This document shows, one piece after another, positions 27,001 to 41,808 of a DNA stretch of 64,000 bases. The notes under the pieces were generated by a model that was not told the DNA's origin, ran no database searches, and saw only the letters and a program-made list of their open reading frames with translations. Both the position numbers and the translations under genes were made by a program. Location: the NCBI RefSeq assembly GCF_022458985.1, contig NC_061770.1, positions 5,762,501 to 5,826,500 on the forward strand, in the 5' to 3' direction. The stretch comes from Mugil cephalus (Eukaryota; Chordata; Actinopteri; Mugiliformes; Mugilidae). Numbering within the stretch: the stretch's first letter is position 1; each line of letters begins with the position of its first letter.

Positions 27001-30000
27001 TATACAGCATCTCTGTGCACAGCCATTGTCCATGAAAGGACAGAGAGTCAGATGATCATTCTTCTTCTACTGCTAAATTAGGCACTGAGCTGAGGCAAGC
27101 ATTTAATACGTGATAAAATCAAATGTTTCTCTCTGAAACAAGCTGGAAATAATATGAAGGAGATCCAAAACACAACATTTTCAAACCCTGTAAGGCCTGA
27201 AAGCTCATGCACAACAGCCCCGCTCCATTTGGGTTCCCCAGATACTCCAAGAATTTGATGGTAGGGACTAAAGTGGTAAACACTTTGAGGACTCAATAGA
27301 TGAAAATCTCGTGACATCTGTTACTTTCCTCGCTTGTTAATGGCTAATGAACACACTTCGACCCCATTAAACACGGATGAAGAAATCGGAATTGTAAAGC
27401 GATCAAATGAAACCATTCTTTTAAACGGCTTCTTCTCTTAGTCAACAATCAATGACTAGAATCCACTTCCTCTGACTCAGCCTGGGGCCTTCACACAGCC
27501 ACGGTGGCTTTGCCCTTGAAACTTGGCAGAGGACCTGAAAGGCCAGTGGGCTGCCTGGATGCACGAGCATTCACTCACGCACTCGTTAAATACCTCTCCA
27601 CCACTGACTCCTTGTTTCGGTGTTGTGTCCGTCACAGAGGATCTGACCGCCTGGCACAAAGCCTGGTCTGGCAGGTCGCCACGTTCGGCTGGTGAGTTTA
27701 CACACACACCATACACTATACGCACCAGCTAGTTTTCGTCGAAGCTCGTTGGAGCTTCTCGATAAACAGCAGCAGACCTTCATGAGGACAGGAATGAATC
27801 TGCATCCCCTCAACACTCACGCACACAGAAACAAATCACTACTGACAGTCTGTGATGCTGTTTGGCAAAACACAAATGGGGCAGCGAGGAGTGTTCTCAG
27901 AGATCTTATATAAACGACTTGATCGCCCCACCCCTCCCTCCCTCGTTTGCTCCCTTTCTCTCTCTGAAAGAAAACCTGCCCTCGGTGTCACACTGACGCA
28001 GCATCCGCGAGGCGAGCCTGAATCGACCTCTGCCGGACTATTCTTTCACCTCGCAGAACCACATCTAGATCTCATTTGAACAGAATTATTTTCATTCAGC
28101 CTTTTGTCTCGGAGCAAATGTTCATAGTTAGGGGCCATCTGAAGTGTAGCAGCTGGTGATGACTCAGTCCCACCAGAAAGAAAAAAAGATGGGAGGGATG
28201 GAGGAAACAGCTGACTGGATTGGCCCCAGCGCTTACTGAGAACGGATCACGTATCTGGACCGGACACTCGACTCACAGACCAGCGTCCCTCCATCTGGAC
28301 TGAACCTTTAAAGGAACATTTGAAGACCGACACCACTCTCTGCTGCTGCTCTACCGCTCCCATCATCTAATTTATCGTCTGATGCAACTCAGATGTCAGA
28401 CCACTTCCTCTCTACTTTAGTCTAGATGCTTCACAATAAAAACACTGCAGCCGATGAACTCTATCTGCTTTGTCCACCACCAAGAATAGTGAATGCACCT
28501 AAGCCCCTCATGACGCAATCATTTCCACATCAAGTGGTTATTGCATTACAGCAACTCGGACGCATAAATCCACTCCCTCACACACACCACACACACATTA
28601 ATGTCTTTCTTCAGACAAGACCTCTTTTTCCTCCCACAGACTCAAGAACACAGAAAACCCACAGATCACAAGAAAAATGTGAAAGAGAAGTCCAGTGTCA
28701 TTCCTCCCACTCAGGGAGGCTTTGACCAACATCTCACACACACACAGAAGCCCCTTTCCCAACATACAATCCTGAAATTACAGGAACTACTAAGTTGAGG
28801 AACATGTCTTTCGTTTAATTGCATCACACCTCTACAGCCGTGAGGATCAGATGAATCGGGGCCGAGCGGCAGACGGGTTTTCCTTTACCCAGACGCCTTA
28901 AATGAGTTGTGTTACATTTTACATGAGAAACTCAATCTACTGGTGGAAGCACGCGTCTGTTGCCGTACATTTCTACATAGTTTCTCTGTGAAATGATGCA
29001 TCCCAGAATTCACCGGGGAGGAAGGAACCAAAACTGGAAGCAGGTTCCTTCATGGAAAAGAGAAAAACACAGACACACAGGAACACGGGACAGATGAGTT
29101 TAGGGAGTTTGCAGAGTTGTCAATCGAGTGTCAATTTATTACCAAATCAAGGTTATTTGGAAGATATGTTCTTTTTTTCAGACTTTCTAGTTTGTTATTC
29201 ATCTTGTTTCAGTTCTGCTCCTTAATCCTATAGTTTAATACTTTATGTGTATCTGTTGAACCATTTTGTAAAGTCAGAAATGCGGGTTACTAACAACTCA
29301 TAATACTGCCACTCAGTGTGTTTACATGGCTACATGTAATACTTACTGGCTCTGACGGTTTCCATAAACAATAAGATACTGGGGGCTGTTTATAAGAACA
29401 ACTCTCCACTATGGAAAGTGAACTCGTGTTTATGATGTAAACTGGTGCATGTTGTCTATTAAAATATTTTCTCAGCGTAATACAGAGGACTTTAAAAAGG
29501 CAGTAGAATCCGTGTTTGTTGGATGTGACAAAAAATAACAAAGTGGGATTTGACTTGACTATGACTGTGCAGAAAGAGCAGATACAGTACGAGGATGTGA
29601 CCTATCATGACACATGATCATATATGGGATCTTATTCTGATTAATAGAAAAAACACTGATTGGACAAATACTTTTCCTCACTTTAACAACATAATTTATT
29701 TAGCGGCAGCTTTTCTAAACTGCAGTTTATGGCGTTTCTTGGATACTGACTCACCCATTCAAGAGAAAAGAGAAAAAAAGCTCACAGCTATGACTAAAGA
29801 TGGTTTGGATGTGTCTACAGACAGAATACTGCAGCCACCCTCGCGCAATATGTGCTCAGAGGAAAGAGAGCGGAGACACCGGCAGCAAAGTTGGCAATAT
29901 TTTGTGTAATACTTTCCAGGTTATAACCTCTTAAAGCTCACCTCACTGCGCACAACCCCAGAAAGACTCGAGTCAGTGTCAGTTCTCAGAAGATTCCCAG

Positions 30001-32865
30001 CAAGCTGCACTGCAGCACCACACACTGAAGGCTCGATCAGGGGCAGGTTCCCTCGCGGTTAATGTATGTCAGGGTTTCACTTTTGTCTTTGCTACTACAG
30101 CCAAGTGACACCTCCACACATTAAATGACTGAGGCATAGCTATTCTGACTACAGCCTAAGGCTGTGAGAAATCTTAAAAGCTAGGGGGGGAAATCCTGGT
30201 TGATAATTCAACTGAGAGTCAGAATCTCTCTCTCAGCCTACGTGCAGGGCATCCTGTACATTTTGAACTGTCTCGCACCATTAGTCAGCCGTCACAGACG
30301 TCCTCCTTCCTCAGCCTATGACTAAAAAGTGTGTAGGGTTTTTTTTTTTTTCCACTTTGTGGAAGCTGGTGTGTGTACGTGCTTTGACTCATGTGGTAAC
30401 TGGGTGGTGAGTAAAAAAAGGTCCTGCACAGTCCTTCTCTCAGTCAAAGCGAGAGCGGTCGTCTCATTAACTGGTGAAATGAGAACATTTCAAAAATGAA
30501 GCGAAGAGAATAAATACTTCAACATCTGTCCTGTTATGCAATTCGATCCTTCTTTTAGTCCTTCAGCAGATCTCTCTTCTAAAAGCTTAAACCATCCGCA
30601 AGCTGGCACACAGCTCTGAGGAGTTTCAAAGAGTAAGTGGAGGAATCGGACTATTTGTAGAAATGGAAATTTGGGCTGGGGAAGCTGAGAGACACAGATT
30701 CACACTGAGATACAAGACAATCACGTCCTTGTGAAGGTTGTGTGGTTAAATACACAGGGGAGAAAGTTGTGAATGAGGAAGGAACTTGCTTCAGACAGAG
30801 AAAGATCCCGGACCTGAGAAAACCAAGTTAACCTGAAACTGGGTAAACCATGACTCAGCCAACTGTTTTCAAAGGGTCGAACTGACAGTTATCTAGTGTA
30901 AGCAGAGAAGAGAAAACTGAAAAAGGGATTCTTCATACTGATAAATAAGTGACATGTCAACCCTCAAATCATGGCCTGTGTAGCTATGTGAGATACATGG
31001 AAATTCCAGTGAATATCCAGCTTGAACATTAACTCGCAACTGAACGAAACAAACCTCACAGTCAAGGAGGCGTTAGAGTAAATGAAAACGTTTTTGTCAA
31101 TGAAGAGGTGGCTACATGTGTGTGGAAGTGGAAGTGAAGTTGACCGCAAAGGTTAAGGTTTTCTCTTGTTATCTTTTCATAGCTATTACCAGCATCCAGT
31201 TAAACTTTTACAGCAGAAATAAATGTTTACACCCTGGTACAAAAACAAGGTTAGTCTCAGCAGCTAATTTCTCCATCCATGACAATGAGTGCCTGGGCAT
31301 CTGAAGTAGCAGCGTAGCAGCGGCTATTTGAAACTGATCTCTTAGATGCATACCATGTTTGTGGTCTTATCCATTATGTATATATACACACACACACACA
31401 CATACACACACACACACACACACACATACTGCATCTACATTATATATCACATTTCACTGTCAATGACATCTGAGGTTAAAGTCTTTCCATTCTTTGTGCG
31501 TCCATGCACCAAACACTTTTTCAAAGACCTGGCTGTAACCTTTCAAACTGCTCTTTCAAAACGCACTTTTATTCATGAGATGATGGAAAATGTTTCCTTA
31601 AGAAATGGGGAAACACTCACACAGAGTTACAGTTTTGCAACAACAAATCTTTGAGAAATGTTGGAATGCGCAGTCCACGATGTGTGTTTCTCTCACTTGT
31701 TTGTATGATGTATGCCTTCCGCTAAATCGCACTGCCTGCTCCAGCAGCTTTAGCTGGATTATAGTAGAACAAATATGTGCTTGTTTGCTTGCTTACAAAC
31801 ACTCCTAAGTATTCTCAAGTTGTCTCCTGGTCACTCCTCTGCACTAAGTTTTATTCAAGCTGTTGCTAAATGAGAGAGTGCAAAGCAGACAGAGAGAGAC
31901 AGAGGGGACCAGTGTGTGTTTGTGTCGCTCGAGTGAATCGTGAAAGTTAAAAGAGGTAGAGTCTATAAAAGGAGAGTCACATCCAATCCTTGACAAACAA
32001 AACAGATTGACACAGCACACAGTCGTAATTACCAACACACTCTCCTCCACCGACAAACACTTGCCCTGTTCTCACTCAAGACAATGGGAACACGCCGACA
32101 TCATCATGGAGCCACAACTGAACAGTGTTACACATCAAGCAAGACTGAACTGGGACTTTAGGAAAATTATGGCGTTTCAATTATTATTTATTAAACAACC
32201 AAATGACTGATTAATCAATGATAAAAATGACCATTAAGTGCAGTTCTAAACCTGTTACAAGCGTCTTTATAATGGATGATGTAATGGACGCACTTTGAGT
32301 TTGTGTCTTGGCCGACATGTTAATATCTTGTGATTATTAACTAAAGTCACAATAAACAAATAATTAATAATATAAATAACTTGTCTATTATGTGTATTAT
32401 ACTTCACTGTGACTGCGAAGGCAACATAGTTATTTTTTTTTTATGTACTCACTGTAAATAAACTGGGACGATAAGAGTGCCGGATAGCAAAACACACAAC
32501 ATCTCTGTTTGTATAATAGCTGAGAACAAATGACTACGGGAACTACGGGGGCTACACCCTCCAGCACAAATACAAGGATATGATTAAACAAAGTGTGACA
32601 CAACAGATAATACAAACACGTATCCTGGATTGTCTAGACGTGACTAACCTCCTGCGTACATGACGGCCAGCATGATGGAGGAGATCCAGGAAACCTGACT
32701 GGGCGTGGCGTCGAAGATGACCTCTATTTCTTTGAAGAACACAGTGATGGACTTGGGGAAGGCGTAGGAGAAGCCGATGGAGATGAAGGCCCCCACCACC
32801 ACCGCCCAGCCCCAGCCGCCCTCGGGAGGGGTGTACCCCACAGGCCCACCTAACGCTGGAGGCAT
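24052..32865 (-). CDS. slc16a1: slc16a1: monocarboxylate transporter 1 (MCT1)
   Basis: Four coding exons on the minus strand, 32865-32649, 25921-25778, 25259-24462 and 24341-24052, join with matching phase-1 junctions to 482 aa (human MCT1 is 500). The start [20 protein letters not shown] is nearly identical to human MCT1 and carries the MCT signature EGGWGW. Lys38 in AFPKS is conserved, as are the Asp/Arg pair in FVDMFARPS (D286, R290; D302/R306 in mammalian MCT1) that carry out proton-coupled lactate transport. Other blocks are [57 protein letters not shown] and [15 protein letters not shown] before an acidic cytoplasmic tail. Twelve membrane segments are expected. The loop between TM6 and TM7 is about 16 residues shorter than in human. 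The family member needs basigin/CD147 to reach the plasma membrane. A 5' UTR acceptor is at 32957-32956. Confidence 0.97.
26849..26934. repeat. perfect (GAGAA)n pentanucleotide microsatellite
   Basis: About 16-17 uninterrupted GAGAA units lie in the large intron after the first coding exon of slc16a1. The purine-only strand makes an H-DNA or slippage-prone tract likely. The Glu/Arg-Lys open frame through it is not a gene. Confidence 0.95.
31384..31426. repeat. (CA)n microsatellite
   Basis: About twenty CA units with one TA interruption. Confidence 0.9.
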
Positions 32866-32955
32866 GTCTGCTCAGGAAGACGGTAGAGAAGAGGATTCAG
32901 TTGACAAGAGGAAGCTGCTCCACAGGAACCGGTGTTAGGACTGAGAACTCAGCAC
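32866..32955 (-). other. slc16a1: slc16a1 5' UTR part of coding exon 1
   Basis: On the minus strand, TTTCCTCCGCAG is a strong acceptor ending at 32956. It is followed by about 90 noncoding bases up to the ATG at 32865. This implies at least one upstream noncoding exon, as in mammalian SLC16A1. Confidence 0.55.
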
Positions 32956-32957
32956 CT

Positions 32958-35900
32958 GCGGAGGAAACAGAGCGGAGGACTTGTAAAAAATCACCACGGA
33001 TGGAGAAAGAAGGTGAAAGATATCATCATACTATATATAAATAAACATGCATTCTGGCTAATTTCCTATCAGCTGCAAAATGAAATACGTAGGGAAAATA
33101 TGTGTGAGAAAGGGAGGATGAGATGGAGAAAAAGAAAACTGTGAAAAATGTTTTTGCCGACTGCTGTTATATGAAGTGAGAACATCTGTTCTGGGCTGGA
33201 TGCCCACAGACATTCACTAGATACCTTAAACACTCAAACGTCACGCACTGATAACAGAGTAAATGTCATGTGAATAGCCAATTAAATCCAAGCAGAAATT
33301 CAGCTTCTGGTCATGTTTCTTTTACCACCAAACCAACTCCTGTGATTTTTTTAGAGGCCGAGCTGCTTGGAAAGCTGCCCGACTACTGTTAGTGAGAAAA
33401 ATATGCAGCTGGTGGGAGAAAATGCTGAGCACTGTCAAGACAGATACTAAAAACAGTGGTCAAGGTCCCAACAGTTATGATACGGCAGTGTCATTGTCTT
33501 TTCACAGCAAAAATTTGACTAGAAAGGCACATATTAGACATTAACAATGTCTGTGGTCAACTGTCTCAGTGAGCCAGTACGCAGCAATGACTGAGGCCGG
33601 AAGCAGAAGCCAGCATGGTTAAATTTTCATGTAATTGTATCCACTCAGGGCTGGGTTCATTATTCTTTGGGGTCTATAACACACTGCTGGTGATGTGTCC
33701 GTTTACCAAACCAGTGCACAAAAAGAGAAGTGATGAAAGTTTTTAAAAACGACAACATACAAAGGGAACACAGAAGGCTTTTCTTATTTTCCATCTCTAA
33801 CTCATCTGAACATTTAAAGAAACAAATAAGACACAACGTTATGATCATCTAGAATGAATCAACTTGAGATCGACTGATTCAGCGCTCTACAGTGTTTTGT
33901 AGCGGCTAATAGTAGCTCTCAATGTTTCTCTTATGGAACAACTAATCCAGACTACTGCCACCTACTGGTATGAAGAGTTATCCATTGACAATGCCGTCGG
34001 CCGTGGGCTGCAGCCTTTGTGGTGTCTTCAAGTGCAAATTATGAGTCCAGACACAGGTGTCATGAGGCTACGCCACAGTCGGCCTTTACTGGAACACTCT
34101 GATCTGTGTGCAGGCTTTGAAGCCTCAGTAGTTTGTGTACGTGCTGTGCTTTTATTGTGGTGCAAATTACAAAAAAACATAATTAAAAATAACCACAGGC
34201 AGGGTGCGTTAACCCTGCAGGCTTTGGCTGTACTTGCAGAGCGAGTAACTCACTTTCACAATTGGCTCCCAACAGAAGTGGCCTTAAGAGTCAGATCTCT
34301 CATTGTAATGATGGAAGAATTCACACTTATCTAATAATAATTTCCACTTGGAAAAAGTGCCACCCGTGACAAACCAAACTGATAACAAAGTGAGCAAACT
34401 GTATGTAAATGTACATCTTATATTGACTCCAACATTAAGTGTCGTATATTTATAGCTAGAAATCCCACGACGCATCTATTTAAATAGATTCCCATTCCAA
34501 TTTGGGCCAAACACTCTGACATCAACTCTACTGTTTGGGTCATTTTCCAAAAATGGACTGCAGAATACACATTTACAAAGCGCAAAGGGAAGTGACACTA
34601 TACTGACACTATTTAAAGCTGGGAAATAGCGAAGAGTCTTCTCAAATTACGGTAAGCAACTAGAGGAGGAAGAACAAAAAATAACTGGAAGACAAACAGA
34701 ATACCAGCCCTGTGACATTGAGACAGCACTCAGATTACTACAGCCTTGTAGTAACTAATGAACAGCCATCATTCCAGCTCCCCTACATGGCATTTAGTCT
34801 GGGTCATGCTGTAAACAACCACGCTCCACCAATCATTACACTGTCAGCCTGTTACAGTAACTGGTTAACTCAGGCCTAACGGGTTCAAGCTACTGCTGCT
34901 GCTGCTTCACACATGCACTGAAACTACAGGATATAGTTCACCTCGGTCTGTGTCACATTTCATTTCCTGTCTGGTCACGACAGAGAGCACCTTCAACCAC
35001 TGAAGCACGTCGACGTGTGTCAGTTAGGACGTGAAACACATGCTACGTATTCACGGCTTTTGGTTATCTTCATCACTTGGTGCAGTGACACAAATAAAGC
35101 AGCGAGTATTAAAAAGTCAAGCGATCTTTATCTAATTCCTTCCTTCCTTTGTTTCTGGGGAGTCTCACTTCATGTCAGTGAATAGTGAAAATCTATTTGA
35201 AACCCAGTAACTAACGTTCCAGGGTTTATTAGATAAACTGTAAAATACACATATTGGATGTACATTTGCCTTTGCCTGTAGTTAGCTAGCGTGTCTGTAA
35301 GGATCCTGTCAAAAAGCTTTCACTTTGTAATCAAGTGACTTCTTCCTCATGTGAGTTACATGAACTAACAACCTCTAATGGTATACTGTTAGTCACACTA
35401 ATTAACCCGCATGGTGGTTTGTATAAGTCTGTGAGTGCTGTGTAATAACAGTTCAAGTTCCCACATGACTGCGTGGCCTGCGTTTCAACGCTGCAGACGT
35501 TCAGGAGGAGGCTACTAAGCACATGCAAGCAGTTTCTTTGCAACGAGCACGTGTCACGACGCCTGAAAACCAAGACGTCATGTTCAATCCATCCAAGTGC
35601 ATTTGCTAAAATTAATTTGACCTTACTGACATGGCAAAACAATGATGTAAATCACCAACACAGGACTTAGTATTTCTATCTGATAGGTATAATATATATG
35701 ATATAACACGGTTTTTACTCACAATTTATAGATGATCAACCAGAATTGTTTTTCTTCTTTTGAATTTGGATTATTGATTTTGTGTAATCAGTCGTCCATG
35801 TCACGGACATTTAACTACAGTCAACATAGAGATACAAATGTGCGCAACACTTAGGATCAACAAACGGTTAAAGAGAGGAGATGTCAGAAACCACCCAGTC

Positions 35901-38900
35901 GAGTCGACACCCACAACCGTGTTCGAGCCTGCACATAGTTCCACTTCCTCATTACGCATCTGACACTCAGATCCCACATGTTCGCATTGCCAGCCAAACA
36001 GCTCACACTTTGATTCGAACCCAGATAGCCATAAAATAAATTTGAGCTGGCCAGTCTTGAGTTGTTCAGTAACAGGGTTAGTATGCGTCGGTGTGTCTGA
36101 AAACATTTCTCCACGGTCAAGCCTTCCAACAGTCACTCAGCACCGAGCCCAGTCCAGAAGCTCAGGTTCAGACACTATGGTCCCGGCCTTTATGGTGACC
36201 TTTATTGTGAGCGAAACACGTGTAGCGTCAGGTCATTCAGGGGCTAATGAGTACGCCTGGCAAAGGCAGGTTGGTCTTCTCATGTTGCTCACCAACACAC
36301 ACACGCGTCGATGCTGTCACATGCTTGTGCAAACACGGATGTAGCCGACTCACGCTCAAGTTCAGCCGGAGTTGATCTGTGACCTGCTGCATCAAAGCAA
36401 CATTTTGTTTTTAAAACTGAACGTGTCACCGATCAAAAATAAGTAGACTAAGCACATCTCTTGACAACAACAAGTCCAAAAGAAGTATCCCATAGCACAC
36501 GAGTGGTAACTGAAGCAGCAGCATGCTAAGCATTGGGTACCGAGCTCACTCGCAGCATGGCCCTCCGGTACAGAGGAGGAATGTGATGACTGCAGCTGGT
36601 CGTCCTTTAGCTCAGACAGGACCCACTCATGCCTAACTTATACTACTGCGCAGGTCTCCGCAAGGACCTCCAGCGCAGACCCTCCACCGGTGCGAGACAT
36701 TTATACTCGTGTGCTCACCAGTCTGTCTCGCTCTGGTAAAACTCCACCCAAACACTAGAGGGCGCTGTGCCCTTTTTGCCAGTTGGGTTCATTTGGCTTC
36801 CTGCTTCACTTCCAACAACGATGACTTAAACTTTAGATGTACTGAGGGTATGGGAAGCTTGGGCATCTCAGAGCAAAAATATTTTTGATGTTATACAGTA
36901 TTTGATATCTGATTGAGCATTAAGTATTTTAAATAACACAGCCCTGGTGTTACACTGTGAGTTATCACCTGAAAGATGGTGAAGTAAGGACCTTAAGGTT
37001 TTGGGAGATGTTGGATGCACGAAAATAACATTTTTGTGACATTTCTTATGCTTAGAAAAATATATATTTATCTATAATGCAAATAATCTTTACCTACAAC
37101 TGGAGTCAGACAGAAATTAGAAATGCAACACACAAAATACCAAACATTTCTGCTTGGTCAACTGAAATGTCAAACTACTCTGCACAGCTTCAGTATAGTT
37201 GCATTATTCAAATTGTTGGCTGGTATTACAGTAAAATACTAAAATACAGGACGCAGGAAACACCACAGTTGAGAAGTTTCTTTGCCCTTTTAGGATCAGA
37301 TCTCAGAGACGATAGCAGCCATCATGTTGATCACGTCTGTCATCTCTGTACGGTGCAGATAAAGCTCATAAAATAGTTCTCAAACAGAGATATGAGGTCA
37401 AAGCTCTGACTATGGAAGGATCAGAATGAGTTCCTGATTTACTTATAACAGACCATTTACTATATGACAGACTAATAAAACTATTCTAGGAAATAAAAAA
37501 ATAAAAAAAGTGGAATTATTCTCGAGTTACAGTTTAACTAATAGATCATCATATACTGAACGAGGAACCAACCTAAACTCAGAAGTGAATGTAATTCCTT
37601 AGAACATGGCTGTAAATGACCAAGAAGGGTCTGTGGTGAGAGAAAGGTCATCACAGACCCAAACTGGCACGGGTCCATCAGCCCTATAAATTACCCAAGG
37701 GAAAAGAATCAGGAGGGGAGGGAGGGCACTGCCACATCTAAAGTGTCGTTCTGGTTTGCATCCAGTTTGAAACCAGTTTAAACAGCATTCAAAGGGCATG
37801 ACACAGCCTTGTCAACCTCTCTAGGAAATGGATCCTTCATTCACAGATTAAGATTTTATGTTAAAGCATGTTAGAATTGCACAATGACTGAATAAAAGCC
37901 TTTAAGGCAGATGGTAAACGTCATGATTATTAATACTTGGTGGCGAGTTTTCCACTTAGGGAATAATAAACAGGTAAACGTTACTCTTCCCCACTTGAAA
38001 TGGACGTTTCCCCCGAGGTCCCGCTTTTCTGAGTCGAGACCTACTTAGGTGTCTGTGTCTCTGTTTGTGTGCCTAGGTGCCAGAAAAGCAGGACAACTCC
38101 TGGAGGACTTATCAATGAGGCCATTCATTCTAGAGCAACAAACGCTCCCTTCAGCAAAGTGTGTGGACAGGCTGGAGTTACCTGGAATCCAACGGACAAG
38201 TTTATGGTAGTAGAGTTTATGGAAAGTTTATGGAAAACGGAAAGCTGCAAATTTTACAATGAATAGAAAGCTGTCCGTTTACACGTTTTTTAAGATTGGT
38301 GACTGAGCCGGACACTCAGTTCAAAGAGGAAGACTGTCAGAGATATGAATAACAGGACACTATCGGGGAAGGAAGGAGAGGGGTGACCAGCAGGGGTACT
38401 CCAACAATGCATTGTACAGCATCACTATGACTCTGCAACTTTAAAATGGCAACCCGTTTTGCAAACACATCTTCTGTACAATTTCATAGCCAAATACAGG
38501 AAGTCCAGCTACGAACATAAAGCTGTATTCGTGACAGCTCTGTGGCTTTGTAATATAAGCCAGCGTATTATAAACGACCACTTAAACCTAACAGGCACGG
38601 ACTAATGTAAACCTGGCCCCACTAATCCGCCTCTCACAAATTTGTGACACGTAAACATTCAGCTATACCCTCTATATCCTTGCTGGTTCAAACCTGTTCA
38701 CGTACACACTCACTGACGCACGTGAAGACACAGCTCAACTGCACAGACTAAACATGTATGAAAATATGGATACGTTTACATGGACAATATTTCTTCAGCT
38801 TCATTAAAATCCTTGATAATAGATTCCTGAACTAAATACAATGATCACATAAGACACATGTCTTACATAAATCACTGTGTAACGTTTTGTACATGAATGA

Positions 38901-41549
38901 CTGAACCAAGCAGATCCTCTAACAACTTCAGGCTGTACACTCTCCCCACATCTGGTTTGAATCATTTCCCTCTTTCCCACCTTTCACACACAGTAAAGAA
39001 AAAAAGAAAAAAGTAACGCAAACACCGCTGGTCGGTTTCTACACATTCCTTATCAATTTCTGCGAACCTCAGGCTCATAGAACTTTCCTGATTCCTAAAA
39101 CCACTCAGGTGGCATATTGACTAACACAGCTCTGATGTTAAACTAGAGTCCAGGGGATCTAGATACGAAGTCATAAAGTTCCTTCTCTGCTCATGAATCC
39201 AGGCTTGCGACGAGATAGCAGTGTTGAAGGTGCAATTATGTCTGGCAGGATTCAATATTATCAATGTCAGACCTTCAAACACAAGTCAGAACAATAAAGA
39301 TTAGATGTGAGAAAAAGACTGGAGTACATCTTTTTTTTTTTCTCTTACCAGCAAGCTTGTGTGCCCGAATGTGTCCTATAGGTGAACTACCAGCGTGAGC
39401 AATCTGATGAGCCAATCCCGGACAACACAAAAGTAAGTTTTGAAGTGTCCCAATAAACGCGGTGAAGCAAGACAATTAAAGGATTCGCGTGAGTCATTCT
39501 GGGAGCTGCCTGAGCAGGAAGGTAAAGTCCAACTGATATCCTTAGCTCAGCTTAAACTTTTTCTCTAAATTTTGCTGATTTTGACAAAAAAATTAAAACA
39601 TGAGGAACATGGGAAAAGCTAAAGATTTGACTTGTTGAATACTAAATGTATAAAGAAGCAAACTGCTCATTGTGGTATTGAGACCAGTCTTCAACGCCAC
39701 AAAAGATATTCTAAAAACATTACAATAACTAAAACTAATGACCACAACATAAACCTCAAGGCTTTTTACGGTCTGTGCAAGAGTCCCAAGTTTCTATGTT
39801 AAGTGAAGGGTGGGAAATGCCAAGCTGTGTGAGTCGGATGTTTGCAGATGTTGAGCTGTCAGTAAGCGCCTGGTCACAGTTTCTGTCCTGCGCCAGTGGC
39901 ACTAGACAGGCCACAGTCTGCGGCTTTTTCGGCTCATTCGGCTGAATCAGCAGCAGAGTGCGTCAGCGGGAGACCGTCTCTGATTGGCTGTTTTAACGGT
40001 TTAGCAAACCAGAGAGGAGAAACAGAAGGGACCAAAGTAAATAAAACAAAAGAGCACACAGAAAGCTCTCCTCGTTTTTCATCTTCACCTAACCTGCACA
40101 TTAAAATACATAAACTGACATGAGACGCTACAATTAATAAACTGTACCAACTGGTTTTGCGGTTTTTTTTTTTTTAATACTTCCGTCTAGCTAATCTTGG
40201 CTTTCCTCTGGTCCCTCCGCTTTAATGACGAATACATATTACTGCCACCTGCTGGTATGCAGAGATATTTTTTATGCTCCTAGTTCTCTGATGTTTGCTC
40301 ACATGTGTAAATGCCTTAACACTGAGGGGTGGGAACGCCAGTGTCTGACCCCGAACTCACAACTCCAGCACACAAAAATACTTAGGTCTGAAAATGAAAA
40401 CTGTTAACATATCAGATACGGTGTCACCCAGGGAGATTCATTCCACAGTTGAACGTAATGATGTCAAAGGACAACAACTCAGGAACTGGTTAGTTCAGTG
40501 GAGCATAGTGAAACCAGTCCATACTCGTTATTCCAAATGTTACGTGCAATTACAAATAGAAAATGACGTAGCAATCTCTGACTTTCCGCCCCCAATCAGA
40601 GAATAGCTCCCCCCCACCCCCCCACACCGAGTTTCACACCTATTTATAGGCAACAAGCATCCACGCGGTTTGGGGACAATGAGGACTACATGGCAGCACA
40701 GTGCGTGTGGCTGTCATGCGATCTTTCCATTGAGCCCTGACCCTCACAGAGCCGGCATGTGAAGCTCATTGAGCTCTGTGCAGAGCAGATAACACATTAT
40801 GCTGCGGTCAAATGCCCTGCTGCCGCAAAGTGGGAAATCTCAGCTGAGGCTCACAAACTGTGTGTTTAAAAGGAAGGGGTCTGGCTCCGTGCCAACCCAG
40901 AGTTAAGGATGGACTACTGGACAGGGGCGGTCAGGGAGTCTGGGCCAGAGCATCTGGAGGAGTGATGTTTAAAAAAAAAATGAAAACTGCAAAGACATAG
41001 TAAACTGCTAGTAATAAACGCACTACAAAGAGACTTAATGTGAGGTAAAAGACCCCACACAAACTGAGCAAAAACAGACCACAGAGCTGAGTTATTTTTA
41101 TGTGTCTAAGGGGTTTGGTTGGAGGAGCCACTTCTAGGTCTGTTTCCTTTGCTTCCACTAAGAGAACAATCTCATCATTTTCCAGGTCTGGATCAATCAG
41201 TCAGTCTGAAGTCGCGCAGGTCAGACGCGGACTCTCTCCCCGACTTCACACGTGGAGGTCGAACTACGCCACGCAGCATCACACCGAATGAAATCTCGCT
41301 GGTGGAAAAGCCGCCCCGCTTAAATCACGGATATATGACCAAAAGAGGAAGCAGACTAAAGTGGCTGCCATACGAGGCCGGCGGAGAGAAGCGGAGGGTC
41401 CGTAGGCTAATTTAACGTCAGCGGGTCCGGCGGCGCACGTTGGGATGCGGTCAGAGGAAGCAGCGGTTTTGCTCAGCGGCAGCCTCTTTGTGTCGACACC
41501 CCCACGCTGGGGCACTTGGTCCACGCTCACTCACTCACACGTTCACTCA
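32958..41549 (-). other. slc16a1: inferred slc16a1 5' intron
   Basis: If the candidate first exon near 41.55 kb is right, this is a first intron of about 8.6 kb. It is ordinary AT-rich DNA with several CTCF-like motifs (33954-33968, 36752-36767, 40241-40255) and a moderately CpG-rich patch at 36600-36770 that could be an alternative start. No coding exon is evident. Confidence 0.4.
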
Positions 41550-41760
41550 CCGTGGCTCTTTGGCTGTGTCGGCTCGGTCCGGTGGGGCTCGGTTTCAAGA
41601 GTCACGTCTCAGTGTTTCTGTTAACGACAGCGGCGGCTCGGGGACTCTGCTCGTGTGATCTCAGGTACATCGGGCGACTTGAGGATGGCGGTGATAGCAA
41701 CGATGGCGCGCATGCGTACCAGGAACCACATGCGTATAGTGGGCGGGGAAGTGCAGCAGC
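41540..41760 (-). promoter_or_regulatory. slc16a1: candidate slc16a1 promoter and noncoding first exon
   Basis: The CpG-rich block 41200-41760 has a minus-strand donor (AGCCACG then GTGAGTGAAC, junction at 41551/41550). Near it are a GC box (GGGCGGGG, 41740-41747), an NRF1-like site (GCGCGCATGCGTAC, about 41705-41718) and YY1-like GATGGCG motifs around 41684 and 41702. This fits a TATA-less housekeeping promoter firing leftward into slc16a1. It is inferred, with no transcript to confirm it. Confidence 0.4.
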
Positions 41761-41808
41761 GCGTGCCTCATGGCCACCCCTCGCCCCTCCCCCTCCTCCT
41801 CCTCCTCC

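Larger units (their letters stand above)
25922..32648 (-). other. slc16a1: slc16a1 intron after coding exon 1
   Basis: This 6.7-kb intron separates MYAGG from [11 protein letters not shown]. It contains the pentanucleotide repeat, a CA repeat (31384-31426) and AT-rich DNA. No other gene can be supported inside it. Confidence 0.85.

Noticed and set aside
26670..27081. Open frames of 108-115 codons across the GAGAA repeat on both strands
   Set aside because: They are open only because a pentamer repeat has no stops; the flanks are not coding-like.
36009..36025. TTCGAACCC resembling a tRNA T-loop on the minus strand
   Set aside because: The flanking bases do not form a T-stem or acceptor stem, and no D-arm or anticodon arm is found.
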